Positions 53,794 through 63,485 of a stretch of 64,000 nt of DNA are shown here, piece by piece. Under the pieces are notes generated by a model. That model saw only the letters and a program-made list of their open reading frames with translations, ran no database searches and was not told where the DNA came from. Source of the DNA: Lederbergia graminis (GTDB lineage: Bacteria > Bacillota > Bacilli > Bacillales > Bacillaceae_C); NCBI RefSeq assembly GCF_042655485.1, contig NZ_JBHSMC010000005.1, positions 100,366-164,365 on the forward strand, in the 5' to 3' direction. Positions within the stretch are counted from its first letter, which is position 1. Each line of letters begins with the position of its first letter. Position numbers and translations under genes: made by a program.

Positions 53794-53897
53794 CAGGCAA
53801 CACCTCTTTTTCAATTTTTGGGCTACTGCCCATACCTTTTATTAACTCCATCATAGGCTAATGTGCAGGCATTAAAAGAATGGAGTGAATATCAATA

Positions 53898-54167
53898 ATG
53901 GATTATCGTCAACAAATGCTCCCTCAAGGAGGCGGGCAACCTCAGCAGCAATTTTTCCCTGGCTTCCCAGGATTTCCTGGTGGTGGAAGTTCTGAATTAG
54001 AGCGCAGAGTTACCCGTTTAGAACGACAAGTGGAACGATTAGAACGCGAACAAGAACGTCTTGAAAGACGAGTACAAAGATTAGAAAGACAAGGTCAACC
54101 TGGAAATCCTGGTTTTCCTGGTTTCCCAGGTTATCCAGGACGCCCACAAGAAAACGGATATTATTAA
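53898..54167 (+). CDS. Coiled-coil protein with PGFP-rich ends, likely spore-surface
   Basis: Unrecognised 89-residue protein of three parts. A Gln/Gly/Pro start with FPGFPGFPGGG is followed by a perfect charged helix of about six heptads (LERRVTRLERQVERLE...) and a tail GNPGFPGFPGYPGRPQ. The two PGFPGFPG ends around a coiled coil suggest self-assembly through the helix with sticky termini, as in coat or exosporium proteins (inferred). TGGAGTGA precedes ATG. A terminator follows directly. Confidence 0.75.
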   Translation: MDYRQQMLPQGGGQPQQQFFPGFPGFPGGGSSELERRVTRLERQVERLEREQERLERRVQRLERQGQPGNPGFPGFPGYPGRPQENGYY

Positions 54168-54180
54168 TATGTAATGATGA

Positions 54181-54214
54181 AAGAGACTAGTTACTAGGTT
54201 AAACTAGTCTCTTT
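54181..54214. terminator. Bidirectional terminator
   Basis: AAAGAGACTAGTT / AACTAGTCTCTTT hairpin between two converging genes. Confidence 0.85.
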
Positions 54215-54217
54215 CCA

Positions 54218-55831
54218 TTATCCCAATCTTAGTTTTCGTTTCAATTTACCAAGGCGTTCACCAAATAATCGATCGGCTAAACCAGATTTCAAACTCAAAT
54301 ATCCGTATATTAATCCCCCTATAGCAGCACAGATCGCGATGATAAGTAAAGATTGAAACTTAGATTCGATATTCATAACCGAATCTAGACCTTTATATAC
54401 AAAGTAAACAGGAATAATCATCATCAAATTAAAGATGACAATTAATAAACTTCTTCTAAAAACAATTTTAAATGGATACTGGGCAAACATTTTTATGACG
54501 AATAGATTAATGACAATGGAAATTCCATACCCTAAAGCAGTTGCATAAACTGCACCTTCTGTACCAAAAGCTTTAATAAATGGAATATTTAATGCCAATT
54601 TCGTGAGAATACCACAAAGCAAACTTAAAATTGTGTACCGCTGTTCATTAATTCCTTGTAAAATAGCTGCCGTTACAGAAAATAAAGCAAACAATATCGC
54701 GACAGGAGCATACGTTTTTAGAATTTCCGCTCCTCTTATATCGTGCTCATAAAACACCGTGTAAAATGGATCTGCTAAGATAGCAAGTCCCAGTGCAGCA
54801 GGTAATGTAATAAATAATAATATTTGTAGTGTTTGATCTAGTTGGCGAAACATGACACGTCTTTCGCCATTAACGAATGATTCCGTAACAAGTGGCACAA
54901 TAGTTAAAGCAAATGCAGTAGCTAACGATACCGGAATGATGACTAGTTTGTGGGTTGTAACATTTAGGATTCCTAATTCGTCTAGAGCTCTTGCAGAATT
55001 CCCTACCAATGCCATGGCTTTTGTAAAAGTTGTCTGATCAATAAATTGATATAAGGGATTTGCTATACCAACTAGAATGAACGGAAAAGCATACATAATA
55101 ATTTCTTTATACATACTTGGCAGAGATACATCTAATGTACCTTTATTATGCTGTAGCAGTTCATCCAAGCCTGGTTTCCGCTTTTTCCAATACCATAACA
55201 ATACAATTAGACTGGCTATCCCCCCAATAAATGCAGCAAATGTGGCAACACTCATTGCCGTAACGATTGTTCCATTTAGAACATACAGAACAATAAAAGC
55301 TCCAGCTAATAAAAAAACTATCCGAGCAATTTGTTCTACTACTGTTGATACTGCTGATGGCCCCATTGATTGATGACCTTGGAAAAATCCTCGTATTAAA
55401 CTCATGATAGGAATAATGATTAATGCAAAACTGACAGCACGAATAACCGTAGCTACCTCATCAATAGAATAATCATCTACTCCATTTAACGATATTTTAG
55501 CGAACAATGGTGCAAGGCCATACATTAATGCAAATGATAATATTCCCGTTGCAAACATGACGACCATACCTGATTTAAATAACTTACGACCAACTGCATA
55601 TTCGCCCAATGCATTATATTTAGCTATATATTTGGAAACTGCTAAAGGGACACCAGCAGTTGCAATACTTATGAATATGGTATACGGAACATAACCAAAA
55701 TTATATAATGCCATATGACTCGATCCACCAATAATGGCATAAAACGGAATCACATAGAAAAGACCAAGAACTTTAGATAATATCGTACCTAATGTTAATA
55801 TAAATGTTCCCCGAATTAATTTAGATGACAT
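54218..55831 (-). CDS. ytgP: MurJ/Wzx-type flippase YtgP
   Basis: Membrane protein of 537 residues with about 14 helices of the MOP superfamily (FILTLGTILSKVLGLFYVIPF, RGFFQGHQSMGPSAVS, VPLAVSKYIAKYNALG). The B. subtilis homolog YtgP is regarded as a MurJ-like lipid II flippase for peptidoglycan synthesis. Paralogs such as SpoVB act in sporulation, so the exact substrate is by homology only. Confidence 0.88.
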   Translation of the reverse strand: MSSKLIRGTFILTLGTILSKVLGLFYVIPFYAIIGGSSHMALYNFGYVPYTIFISIATAGVPLAVSKYIAKYNALGEYAVGRKLFKSGMVVMFATGILSFALMYGLAPLFAKISLNGVDDYSIDEVATVIRAVSFALIIIPIMSLIRGFFQGHQSMGPSAVSTVVEQIARIVFLLAGAFIVLYVLNGTIVTAMSVATFAAFIGGIASLIVLLWYWKKRKPGLDELLQHNKGTLDVSLPSMYKEIIMYAFPFILVGIANPLYQFIDQTTFTKAMALVGNSARALDELGILNVTTHKLVIIPVSLATAFALTIVPLVTESFVNGERRVMFRQLDQTLQILLFITLPAALGLAILADPFYTVFYEHDIRGAEILKTYAPVAILFALFSVTAAILQGINEQRYTILSLLCGILTKLALNIPFIKAFGTEGAVYATALGYGISIVINLFVIKMFAQYPFKIVFRRSLLIVIFNLMMIIPVYFVYKGLDSVMNIESKFQSLLIIAICAAIGGLIYGYLSLKSGLADRLFGERLGKLKRKLRLG

Positions 55832-56056
55832 ACATTCTTAACTCTCCATATTTTTATTTACACTTATATGCTCATTTTTAGTGATGATAAAATGAACACC
55901 ATCTATCATGTATATTGTAAAAAACTTTATATCAAAATGAAACTCTATAGCAAGTTTACAGCTATCGACGCTATTTGACAAATGAAAGTCTATCGCTTTG
56001 TTGCTTTTCAACCCTTATCATTCTAAAATAAGATTACTAAATCGCAAGGTGTTGAA

Positions 56057-57319
56057 ATGAATATGTATGATGTAATCGTAATTGGCGGTGGGCCTTCTGG
56101 TCTTATGGCGTCTATTGCAGCAGCTGAAGAAAATGCAAAAGTATTGCTTATTGATAAAGGTAATAAACTTGGACGTAAGTTAGCCATCTCTGGTGGTGGA
56201 CGCTGTAATGTAACAAATCGTTTACCAATAGAAGAAATCATTCGTCATATACCTGGTAATGGCCGATTTTTATATGGGGCGTTTTCCGTATTTAACAATG
56301 AAGATATCATTCAATTCTTTGAAAATCTCGGCATTGCATTAAAAGAAGAAGATCACGGGAGAATGTTTCCTGTAAATAATAAAGCTCAATCTGTTGTCGA
56401 CGCTTTGCTTTTACGAATGGAAACACTAGGAGTGGCGATAAGAACTAATAGTGCTGTAAAAGAAGTTCTCTACGAAGATAATAAAACTGTTGGTGTCTAT
56501 CTAGAATCTGGGGAAACAATTCAAAGCGAGGCAGTTGTAGTAGCAACAGGAGGAAAATCTGTTCCACAAACAGGTTCAACAGGAGATGGGTTTCCATGGG
56601 CTGAAGCTGCTGGTCATACAATATCAGAGCTTTTTCCAACTGAAGTTCCTGTTACGTCTTCAGAAGCCTTCATTAAGGAAAAAGTTTTACAAGGCTTATC
56701 TTTACGTGATGTTGCAGTAAGTGTATTGAATCCGAAAGGGAAAGCAATTATTACCCATCAAATGGACATGATTTTTACCCATTTTGGTATTTCTGGCCCA
56801 GCAGTACTTCGTTGCAGTCAATTTGTTGTAAAAGCCTTAAAAAAGTGGAAGCTGAATGAGGTAGTTATGGAGATTGATGCTTTACCAGACAAAAAAGAAG
56901 GCGTGCTTTTTGATGAAATTCAACAATTAAGTGGTGAAGAGGCGAAAAAGGCAATCAAAAATGCATTAAAAGGACTACTTCCTGAACGCTATCTACTATT
57001 CCTTTTAGAAAAAGTAAATATTGACCCTAATGCTATATTTGCAACCGTCTCGAAAGAAAAAATACGTGCATTCGTGAATGAGTGTAAACATTTCCGCTTT
57101 ACGGTTAACGGTACATTACCACTGGAAAAAGCCTTTGTAACTGGTGGAGGGGTATCAATAAAAGAAATAGAACCAAAAACGATGGCATCTAAATTGATGC
57201 CAGGACTATATTTTTGTGGAGAAGTATTGGATATATATGGCTACACTGGGGGTTATAATATCACCTCCGCTCTTGTAACTGGGAAACTAGCTGGTATGAA
57301 TGCCGCTCTAAAATATTAG
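56057..57319 (+). CDS. ytfP: FAD-dependent oxidoreductase, BaiN/RdsA family (YtfP)
   Basis: Flavoprotein of 420 residues. DVIVIGGGPSGLMASIAAAE is the FAD dinucleotide-binding fold, and GRKLAISGGGRCNVTN is the family signature. The C-terminal TGGGVSIKEI and GEVLDIYGYTGGYNI complete FAD binding. The reaction is unknown in Bacillus. AAGGTG precedes ATG. Confidence 0.9.
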   Translation: MNMYDVIVIGGGPSGLMASIAAAEENAKVLLIDKGNKLGRKLAISGGGRCNVTNRLPIEEIIRHIPGNGRFLYGAFSVFNNEDIIQFFENLGIALKEEDHGRMFPVNNKAQSVVDALLLRMETLGVAIRTNSAVKEVLYEDNKTVGVYLESGETIQSEAVVVATGGKSVPQTGSTGDGFPWAEAAGHTISELFPTEVPVTSSEAFIKEKVLQGLSLRDVAVSVLNPKGKAIITHQMDMIFTHFGISGPAVLRCSQFVVKALKKWKLNEVVMEIDALPDKKEGVLFDEIQQLSGEEAKKAIKNALKGLLPERYLLFLLEKVNIDPNAIFATVSKEKIRAFVNECKHFRFTVNGTLPLEKAFVTGGGVSIKEIEPKTMASKLMPGLYFCGEVLDIYGYTGGYNITSALVTGKLAGMNAALKY

Positions 57320-57365
57320 AGGTTATCATCTCCATCGAGTTGCGAAGAAAATAGGGATTAGAATT

Positions 57366-57580
57366 GCTCTATTAAACATTTTATATACAGTTTATGTATA
57401 AATGTTTATTAGGGCTAGAGCCCTCCTATTAGACATTTTGAACACTAACTCATGGGGAAGTGTCTATTAGAACCTTTCTATTAGACATTTTATACACCAA
57501 CTCATCGGGAAATGTCTTATAGAACCACTCTATTAACCCATTCAAGTCTAATTGCCGATTAGGAACACATTCCCTATTAG
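57366..57580. repeat. Four degenerate ~52-bp tandem hairpin repeats
   Basis: Units begin near 57366, 57426, 57478 and 57528. The two best read CTATTAGACATTTT ... ACTCAT-GGGAA-TGTCT-TTAGAACC. Each has AGACATTT paired with AAATGTCT, so it could fold as a hairpin. The fourth is partial (CTATTAACCCATTC ... CCCTATTAGG). A similar CTATTAGGG/CCCTAATAG pair occurs near 62790. The stretch is non-coding. Confidence 0.7.
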
Positions 57581-57590
57581 GCATTAAAAA

Positions 57591-57636
57591 AAAGGTAGTT
57601 CCATCATCTGTTACGAGATGGATTGAACTACCCTTT
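57591..57636. terminator. Bidirectional terminator ytfP / cse60
   Basis: AAAGGTAGTTC / GAACTACCCTTT with inner CATCT/AGATG stem, A and T tracts on both sides. Confidence 0.85.
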
Positions 57637-57638
57637 TA

Positions 57639-57827
57639 TTATGCGGCTTTTATATACAGCACCATTGCACTAAAGCAATAAACTTGTTCATCTTCAGGAT
57701 CTCCAATTGCAGCAATATGATATTTCACATCTATTATATCCTTTTTATTCAACCCTGATAAAAATGCATTCATCTCTTCTTCCAAGTCTTTTTCATGTTC
57801 ACAATCAAATACTTTTACTTGAACCAC
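57639..57827 (-). CDS. cse60: Sporulation protein Cse60 (YteV)
   Basis: Small acidic protein of 62 residues. VQVKVFDCEHEKDLEEEMNAFL and VYCFSAMVLY match the sigma-E-controlled Cse60 of B. subtilis over its length. The role in spore formation is unknown. GTG 57827 is six bases after AGGGGTG. Longer in-frame starts would include that site. Confidence 0.88.
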   Translation of the reverse strand: MVQVKVFDCEHEKDLEEEMNAFLSGLNKKDIIDVKYHIAAIGDPEDEQVYCFSAMVLYIKAA

Positions 57828-57912
57828 CTTTATCACCCCTATATGTTTTATTAGCAATTATCACCACCATCAGACTCTTTTATACTATTCAGAAAATATT
57901 TATAAAAAAAAA

Positions 57913-57945
57913 CAGCTATTCTCATAAATCTCATGAGAATAGCTG
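57913..57945 (-). terminator. Terminator of the leuS-ytwF unit
   Basis: CAGCTATTCTCAT / ATGAGAATAGCTG stem followed by a nine-base T run on the - strand. Confidence 0.9.
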
Positions 57946-57954
57946 CAACGTTCA

Positions 57955-58263
57955 TTATACTTCAATTTCTCCTGTCCATTTCAACATGCCACCATCCATA
58001 TTCGTTACATCAAAGCCTTGTGCATGTAAATATTCACATACTCGACCACTGCGACCACCGGAACGGCAAACAATAATATATTCAACTGTTTCATCTAATT
58101 GATCCATATGTTCTGGAATTGCTCCCATTCTTATATGAACTGCACCAGGAATCATTCCCTCTGCAACTTCCTCATCTTCACGAACATCAATGATGTGTAA
58201 AGTCTCTCCAGCATCTAGACGGTTTTCTACTTCTTTAGGAGTTATTGACTTAAACTCTGGCAT
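57955..58263 (-). CDS. ytwF: Rhodanese-domain protein YtwF
   Basis: Single-domain rhodanese of 102 residues. The catalytic loop IIVCRSGGRSGRV carries the Cys that would hold a persulfide. IDVREDEEVAEGMIPGAVHI is the conserved domain start. It is probably a sulfur carrier or transferase. It lies 17 bases after leuS on the same strand and before its terminator, so it shares the leuS T-box transcript. Confidence 0.92.
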   Translation of the reverse strand: MPEFKSITPKEVENRLDAGETLHIIDVREDEEVAEGMIPGAVHIRMGAIPEHMDQLDETVEYIIVCRSGGRSGRVCEYLHAQGFDVTNMDGGMLKWTGEIEV

Positions 58264-58280
58264 ATATAATCCTCCTGATT

Positions 58281-60698
58281 TTAGTTAGCAACGATATTAA
58301 CAAGTTTCCCTGGAACAGCGATAACTTTTCGTATCGTTTTACCTGCAACCATTTCTTTAATCTTCTCGTCATTCATTGCAAGTTCCTCCAGTTGTTCACG
58401 TGATACATCACGGGCAACCATTAATTTTGAACGAACTTTTCCGTTTAATTGAACAACGATTTCAACTTCATTGTCTATTAATTTTGCTTCATCATATTCT
58501 GGCCACTTTGCATAAGTAATTGATTCTGTATGACCTAGCTTCTCCCACAGCTCTTCGGCAATATGTGGACAAATAGGAGCAAGTAGTTTCACAAAACCTT
58601 CTACGTATTCTTGACGTATTTTATCTACTTTGTATCCCTCGTTGATAAATACCATCAATTGAGAAATCGCAGTATTAAAATGAAGATTTTCATAATCAAG
58701 CGTCACTTTTTTCACTGTTTGATGATAGACTTTTTCTATTTCCTTTCCACCATCTTGAGTGATTTTACTTGAAAGTGTTCCATCTTCTTCATTTACAAAT
58801 AATCTCCAAACACGGTCAAGGAAACGACGTGAACCATCTAAACCATTAGTTGACCATGCAATAGATGCATCTAGTGGTCCCATAAACATTTCATATAGAC
58901 GAAGTGTATCGGCACCATGACTTTCCATAATATCGTCCGGATTTACTACATTTCCTTTCGATTTACTCATCTTCTCATTACCTTCACCAAGAATCATTCC
59001 TTGGTTGAATAGCTTTTGGAATGGCTCTTTCGTTGGCACTACCCCAATATCATATAAAAACTTATGCCAGAAACGAGCATATAATAAGTGAAGAACAGCA
59101 TGCTCCGCTCCCCCAATATAAATATCTACAGGTAGCCATTTTTTCAATAGTTCATCAGAAGCTAGTGCGTCATTGTTGTGAGGATCAATATATCGTAAGT
59201 AATACCAGCAGCTTCCTGCCCACTGTGGCATTGTATTTGTTTCACGGCGTCCCTTTTTACCTGTAACAGGGTCAACCACATGAAGCCATTCTTGAATATT
59301 AGCTAAAGGAGATTCACCTGTACCTGAAGGTTTAATTTCATCTGTTACTGGAAGTAAAAGTGGAAGTTCCTCTTCTGGAACACCAGTCATTGTGCCGTCT
59401 TCCCAATGAATAACTGGAATAGGCTCTCCCCAATAACGTTGACGACTAAATAGCCAGTCACGAAGGCGATACGTTACTTTCTTCGTACCTACTCCTTCTT
59501 TCTCAAGCCACTCTATCATTTTTGTAATAGCCTCTTCCTTGTTTAGGCCATCTAGGAAGTCAGAATTCACATGCTTACCATCACCAGTATAAGCGGATTC
59601 TTCAATATTACCTCCCGCTACTACTTCGACAATATCTAAACCGAATGTCTTTGCAAATTCATAGTCACGCTCGTCATGTGCTGGTACAGCCATTATTGCT
59701 CCCGTACCATAGGACATTAGTACATAATCTGCAATCCAAATAGGGATTTTCTTGCCGTTAACAGGATTAACAGCATAAGCACCTGTAAATACACCTGTTT
59801 TTTCTTTTGCAAGATCTGTTCTTTCTAAATCACTCTTTGATTTAATACTATCTAAATAACGTTGAACTGCTTCACTTTGTTCAGAAGTAGTGATTTTGTT
59901 AACGAATGGATGCTCTGGTGCTAAAACAGCATACGTTGCACCGAATAGAGTATCAGGACGAGTTGTAAATACAGTAAATGCTTCATCATGACCATCGATT
60001 CCGAAAGTAACCTCTGCTCCTTCAGAGCGACCAATCCAATTTCGTTGCATATCTTTAATACTTTCTGGCCAATCCAACTCTTCTAAATCATCCAATAAAC
60101 GGTCTGCATAAGCCGTGATTTTAAGCATCCATTGTTTCATCGGACGACGTTCAACTGGATGTCCTCCACGTTCACTCTTACCATCAATTACTTCTTCATT
60201 CGCTAATACCGTTCCTAATGCCGGACACCAGTTCACAGCCACTTCGTCGACATATGCAAGTCCTTTTTCAAATAGCTTCAAGAAAATCCATTGTGTCCAT
60301 TTATAGTAATTTGGGTCAGTAGTGTTAATTTCTCGATCCCAATCATAAGAAAAACCTAATCCTTTAATTTGTCTTTTGAAAGTTTCGATATTTTTTTGTG
60401 TAAATTCAGCTGGATCATTACCAGTATCTAGCGCATATTGCTCTGCTGGTAATCCAAATGCATCCCATCCCATTGGATGTAAGACATTATATCCTTGCAT
60501 TCTTTTCATGCGCGATAATATATCCGTTGCTGTATATCCTTCTGGATGACCTACATGGAGTCCAGCTCCTGATGGGTATGGAAACATATCTAATGCATAA
60601 TACTTTTCTCCATCACCATAAGCATCCGTTTTAAATGTTTTATTTACTTCCCAAAAATCTTGCCACTTTTTCTCAATAACCTTATGGTTAAAACTCAT
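58281..60698 (-). CDS. leuS: Leucyl-tRNA synthetase
   Basis: Class I synthetase of about 805 residues. HIGH-type motif is PSGAGLHVGHPEGY, and the KMSKS loop is EKMSKSKGNVVNP. The CP1 editing domain contains TTRPDTLFGATY. Zn-less Gram-positive form. I favour the second ATG at 60698 (eight bases after GGAGG), which also matches the MSF start of the B. subtilis enzyme. The first ATG at 60704 is only two bases from the site. Expression is set by a Leu T-box. Confidence 0.96.
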   Translation of the reverse strand: MSFNHKVIEKKWQDFWEVNKTFKTDAYGDGEKYYALDMFPYPSGAGLHVGHPEGYTATDILSRMKRMQGYNVLHPMGWDAFGLPAEQYALDTGNDPAEFTQKNIETFKRQIKGLGFSYDWDREINTTDPNYYKWTQWIFLKLFEKGLAYVDEVAVNWCPALGTVLANEEVIDGKSERGGHPVERRPMKQWMLKITAYADRLLDDLEELDWPESIKDMQRNWIGRSEGAEVTFGIDGHDEAFTVFTTRPDTLFGATYAVLAPEHPFVNKITTSEQSEAVQRYLDSIKSKSDLERTDLAKEKTGVFTGAYAVNPVNGKKIPIWIADYVLMSYGTGAIMAVPAHDERDYEFAKTFGLDIVEVVAGGNIEESAYTGDGKHVNSDFLDGLNKEEAITKMIEWLEKEGVGTKKVTYRLRDWLFSRQRYWGEPIPVIHWEDGTMTGVPEEELPLLLPVTDEIKPSGTGESPLANIQEWLHVVDPVTGKKGRRETNTMPQWAGSCWYYLRYIDPHNNDALASDELLKKWLPVDIYIGGAEHAVLHLLYARFWHKFLYDIGVVPTKEPFQKLFNQGMILGEGNEKMSKSKGNVVNPDDIMESHGADTLRLYEMFMGPLDASIAWSTNGLDGSRRFLDRVWRLFVNEEDGTLSSKITQDGGKEIEKVYHQTVKKVTLDYENLHFNTAISQLMVFINEGYKVDKIRQEYVEGFVKLLAPICPHIAEELWEKLGHTESITYAKWPEYDEAKLIDNEVEIVVQLNGKVRSKLMVARDVSREQLEELAMNDEKIKEMVAGKTIRKVIAVPGKLVNIVAN

Positions 60699-60721
60699 TT
60701 CCATTTCCTCCTGACTCTATA

Positions 60722-60985
60722 TATACAGAAAACCTCTCATCCCAAGAACGATTAATTCTTGGGACGAGAGGTTATATCTCCCGCGGTACCACCCACATTA
60801 ATGCACAACTGCATTCACTTTGTTCGTCCTTAACGCGGATTACGGCATACATTACTAAGATTAGAAAATCTGTTCACTTATGCAACTAAGAAGGCGAGTT
60901 CATGATATAAACTGATTGGCTTGCACCTACCGCCAACTCTCTAAACAATTTAAAATCACTACTACTCCTTCGTTATACGTTTCAA
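60722..60985 (-). promoter_or_regulatory. Leu T-box leader of leuS
   Basis: On the - strand: GGAGTAGTAG, AGAGAG, then GAA-CTC with specifier CUC (Leu) at 60898-60896. The T-box GGGTGGTACCGCGG gives UGGU, matching discriminator A of tRNA-Leu. The terminator ACCTCTCGTCCCAAGAA/TTCTTGGGATGAGAGGT is followed by TTTTC. Uncharged tRNA-Leu should allow read-through into leuS. Confidence 0.93.
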
Positions 60986-61129
60986 TCTATATACAATTCA
61001 GATATTACCAATTGTAATCAAATTTATACTCTGTTTCAAGTATAATATGACAAAAAGTGACGAAGGTAATTTCAGCATACACTAATTATTGGACTGCCCG
61101 CTTTAAATGAGCAACTTTAGGAGAACATG

Positions 61130-62326
61130 TTATAACACAACTTCACTAGTTTCTTTCTCCTTATTTGTGGCTTTTAACGGTTGATCATAAAGAGCAGATA
61201 AAATAAGTGACAAGAATAATAATCCTATAATAATGCTAAATAGCATGTTCATTCCGTACATATCTACAAGAATTCCACCAAAAAGTGGTCCAACCATTCT
61301 ACCACCAGTAGCTGTACTGTTTACTATTCCTTGATAAAAACCTTCTCTGCCTTTAGGTGCTAGTTTATTTGCAATCGTTGGAATGACTGGCCAAACTAGC
61401 ATCTCTCCAATTGTTAAGATAATCATAGCAGCAAGGAATCCTTTAAAGTTAGAAGATGATCCAACTACTCCAAATGAAATGATGAAAATACTGAAGCCTA
61501 CAAACATTTGACCTTTCAAATTATCTTCAAATCTCTTCAGAATACGTTGTAACAAGGGTTGTGCAAAAACAATTAGCGCTCCGTTCACAGTCCATAGCAT
61601 ACTGTATTGTTTTAATGTAATGTTTATTTCTTGTGTATAGGTTGAAATTGTTGCTTGCCATTGCACATACGCAACCCAACCTAAGAAATAAGCGACACAA
61701 ATAATAACAAGTGCTATTATTTTTTTCTTATTGCGGATTGGTTTCAGTTGCTCCAAAACGTTCGTTTGAGAAAGTTGCTTTGGTGCGATATTTTTATAAC
61801 CAAAGAAAGCAATGAATAGAAAAGCTATATACATGAATAAATTAGCGAGGAAAATATAATCGAAGGAAAACGAAGCTACAAATCCTCCTAATGCAGATCC
61901 AATAGCAACTCCAGCATTTTGTGCTACGTAAATCGCATTAAAAGCTTTCCTTCCCCCTTCTTTCCAAACAAATCCCGCCATTGCGAACATAGACGGAAAA
62001 ACAATCCCACTTCCTAGTCCAAGAAAAATGAGGAATATCACATAATGTGGCCAACCATGCCATATTGTCATTCCAGCTAATGATAAAACAGAAATGATAA
62101 TTCCAAGTAAGATGGAACGATAGCCACCTAATTTATCGTATAAAAAGCCTCCACATAAATTACCTATGACACTTGCACCTGAATTTAACATTAATACAAT
62201 GCCAGCTACAGATAAGGCTTTACCTAAGTGATCATGTATATAAATAGCATTTAAAGGCCATAAAAAAGATGCTCCAGTAACATTTACTAGCATCCCAATA
62301 ATAAGTAACCATAGAGCTTTTGGCAT
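61130..62326 (-). CDS. yttB: MFS efflux transporter, YttB-like
   Basis: Major facilitator of about 398 residues with twelve helices. The loop 2-3 motif is GGFLYDKLGGYRSILLG, and GLGSGIVFPSMFAMAG and NSTATGGRMVGPLFGG follow. It resembles B. subtilis YttB and drug-efflux relatives. The substrate is unknown. ATG 62326 is eight bases after AGGTG. The in-frame extension to 62461 runs through a hairpin and is rejected. Confidence 0.85.
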   Translation of the reverse strand: MPKALWLLIIGMLVNVTGASFLWPLNAIYIHDHLGKALSVAGIVLMLNSGASVIGNLCGGFLYDKLGGYRSILLGIIISVLSLAGMTIWHGWPHYVIFLIFLGLGSGIVFPSMFAMAGFVWKEGGRKAFNAIYVAQNAGVAIGSALGGFVASFSFDYIFLANLFMYIAFLFIAFFGYKNIAPKQLSQTNVLEQLKPIRNKKKIIALVIICVAYFLGWVAYVQWQATISTYTQEINITLKQYSMLWTVNGALIVFAQPLLQRILKRFEDNLKGQMFVGFSIFIISFGVVGSSSNFKGFLAAMIILTIGEMLVWPVIPTIANKLAPKGREGFYQGIVNSTATGGRMVGPLFGGILVDMYGMNMLFSIIIGLLFLSLILSALYDQPLKATNKEKETSEVVL

Positions 62327-62417
62327 TATATTAACACCTACCCACAATTTATTTCGTTTGACTAAACTAATTCTAGTATGTAAATGTGGTAGGTGCAATT
62401 TAAAAATAAATTCAGGT

Positions 62418-62455
62418 AAATCAGGCACTTTAGGATTATCTAAAGTGCCTGATTT
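62418..62455 (-). terminator. Hairpin between ytzC and yttB
   Basis: AAATCAGGCACTTTAG / CTAAAGTGCCTGATTT, a 16-bp perfect stem. The T tract on the - strand is short, so termination may be partial. Confidence 0.6.
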
Positions 62456-62467
62456 TAGCACATTATT

Positions 62468-62758
62468 TTATTGCCATGTGCTGTATAAGGGATGATCATG
62501 GTTTTGGAGAATCATTTCATTTTGCAACTGTTGCACCTTAACACGTTGTCGATGAAGTTGTTCACGTTGTTGCGCGTTAGAGCTATCGAGTAGTTTTTCG
62601 ATTTCCATTACAGCAGTCTCTAACCCTTGTTGAGCTTCACTGAACTCAATGTCATAGTAATGCTCTTGCTTCATCGCTTCATTATATTGCTCTCTAGCAA
62701 AGAGAATAGCCGATTCACAACGATTAATACAATCTTCAATTGATTGGCGCGTTGCCAT
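62468..62758 (-). CDS. ytzC: YtzC-like DUF2524 protein
   Basis: Small helical protein of 96 residues (NRCESAILFAREQYNEAM, REQLHRQRVKVQQLQNEMI). Conserved in Bacillaceae next to ytqB, with no known function. The strong heptad pattern suggests a coiled coil. GGGAGGA precedes ATG. Confidence 0.85.
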   Translation of the reverse strand: MATRQSIEDCINRCESAILFAREQYNEAMKQEHYYDIEFSEAQQGLETAVMEIEKLLDSSNAQQREQLHRQRVKVQQLQNEMILQNHDHPLYSTWQ

Positions 62759-62877
62759 GTAAAATCCTCCCCTTCGACCAGATTTCCTATTAGGGAATGA
62801 ACCCTAATAGTAGTTTGTTCCCAAATGACAATTGCTATGTTAGAATTTTTTTGAAACCGTAGAGGAGATGATGATAG

Positions 62878-63453
62878 ATGAACTTAGAAAACATATTAAC
62901 ATTTGCACGAACCTCCCTACAAAAATCAGTACAGAAGGGTGATGTAGCAATAGATGCAACCGTTGGAAATGGACACGATACTAAGTTTCTTGCTGAATTA
63001 GTTGGAGAAAATGGACATGTATACGGTTTTGATATTCAAGCGGATGCAATTAAGGAAACTGAGACCCTCCTTACAGCACATGGACTAATGAATCGAGTAA
63101 CTCTTTTTCAAACAGGACATGAGAATGCTTTAGACATAATCCCTGAAGAAGATTATTTTAAAATTAGCGGTGTAATCTTTAATCTCGGCTATTTACCACG
63201 TGGAGATAAATCGATTGTGACACTACCAGAAACTACCATTGCAGCAGTTGAACAATTTCTTGATGTAATAACTGTAGGCGGTATTATTGTACTCGTTATA
63301 TACCATGGTCATCCAGGAGGTTCCTTGGAAAGGGACGCATTGTTAAGTTATACAGCTTCATTAAGACAAGACAAATTTAATGTTCTCCAATATAATTTTA
63401 TAAATCAAAAAAACAATCCACCCTTTATCATTGCGATAGAAAGGAAAAAATAG
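62878..63453 (+). CDS. ytqB: Class I SAM-dependent methyltransferase YtqB
   Basis: Rossmann methyltransferase of 191 residues. VAIDATVGNGHDTKFLAELVG is the SAM loop, YGFDIQADAIKETE binds the ribose, and VIFNLGYLPRGDKSIV is the catalytic-side motif of the YtqB family. An RNA substrate is often assumed from its rRNA methylase relatives, but none is proven. It is divergent from ytzC, with AGAGGAG upstream. Confidence 0.88.
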   Translation: MNLENILTFARTSLQKSVQKGDVAIDATVGNGHDTKFLAELVGENGHVYGFDIQADAIKETETLLTAHGLMNRVTLFQTGHENALDIIPEEDYFKISGVIFNLGYLPRGDKSIVTLPETTIAAVEQFLDVITVGGIIVLVIYHGHPGGSLERDALLSYTASLRQDKFNVLQYNFINQKNNPPFIIAIERKK

Positions 63454-63485
63454 AGGCAAGGATTAAAAAATATATATCAAAAGAA

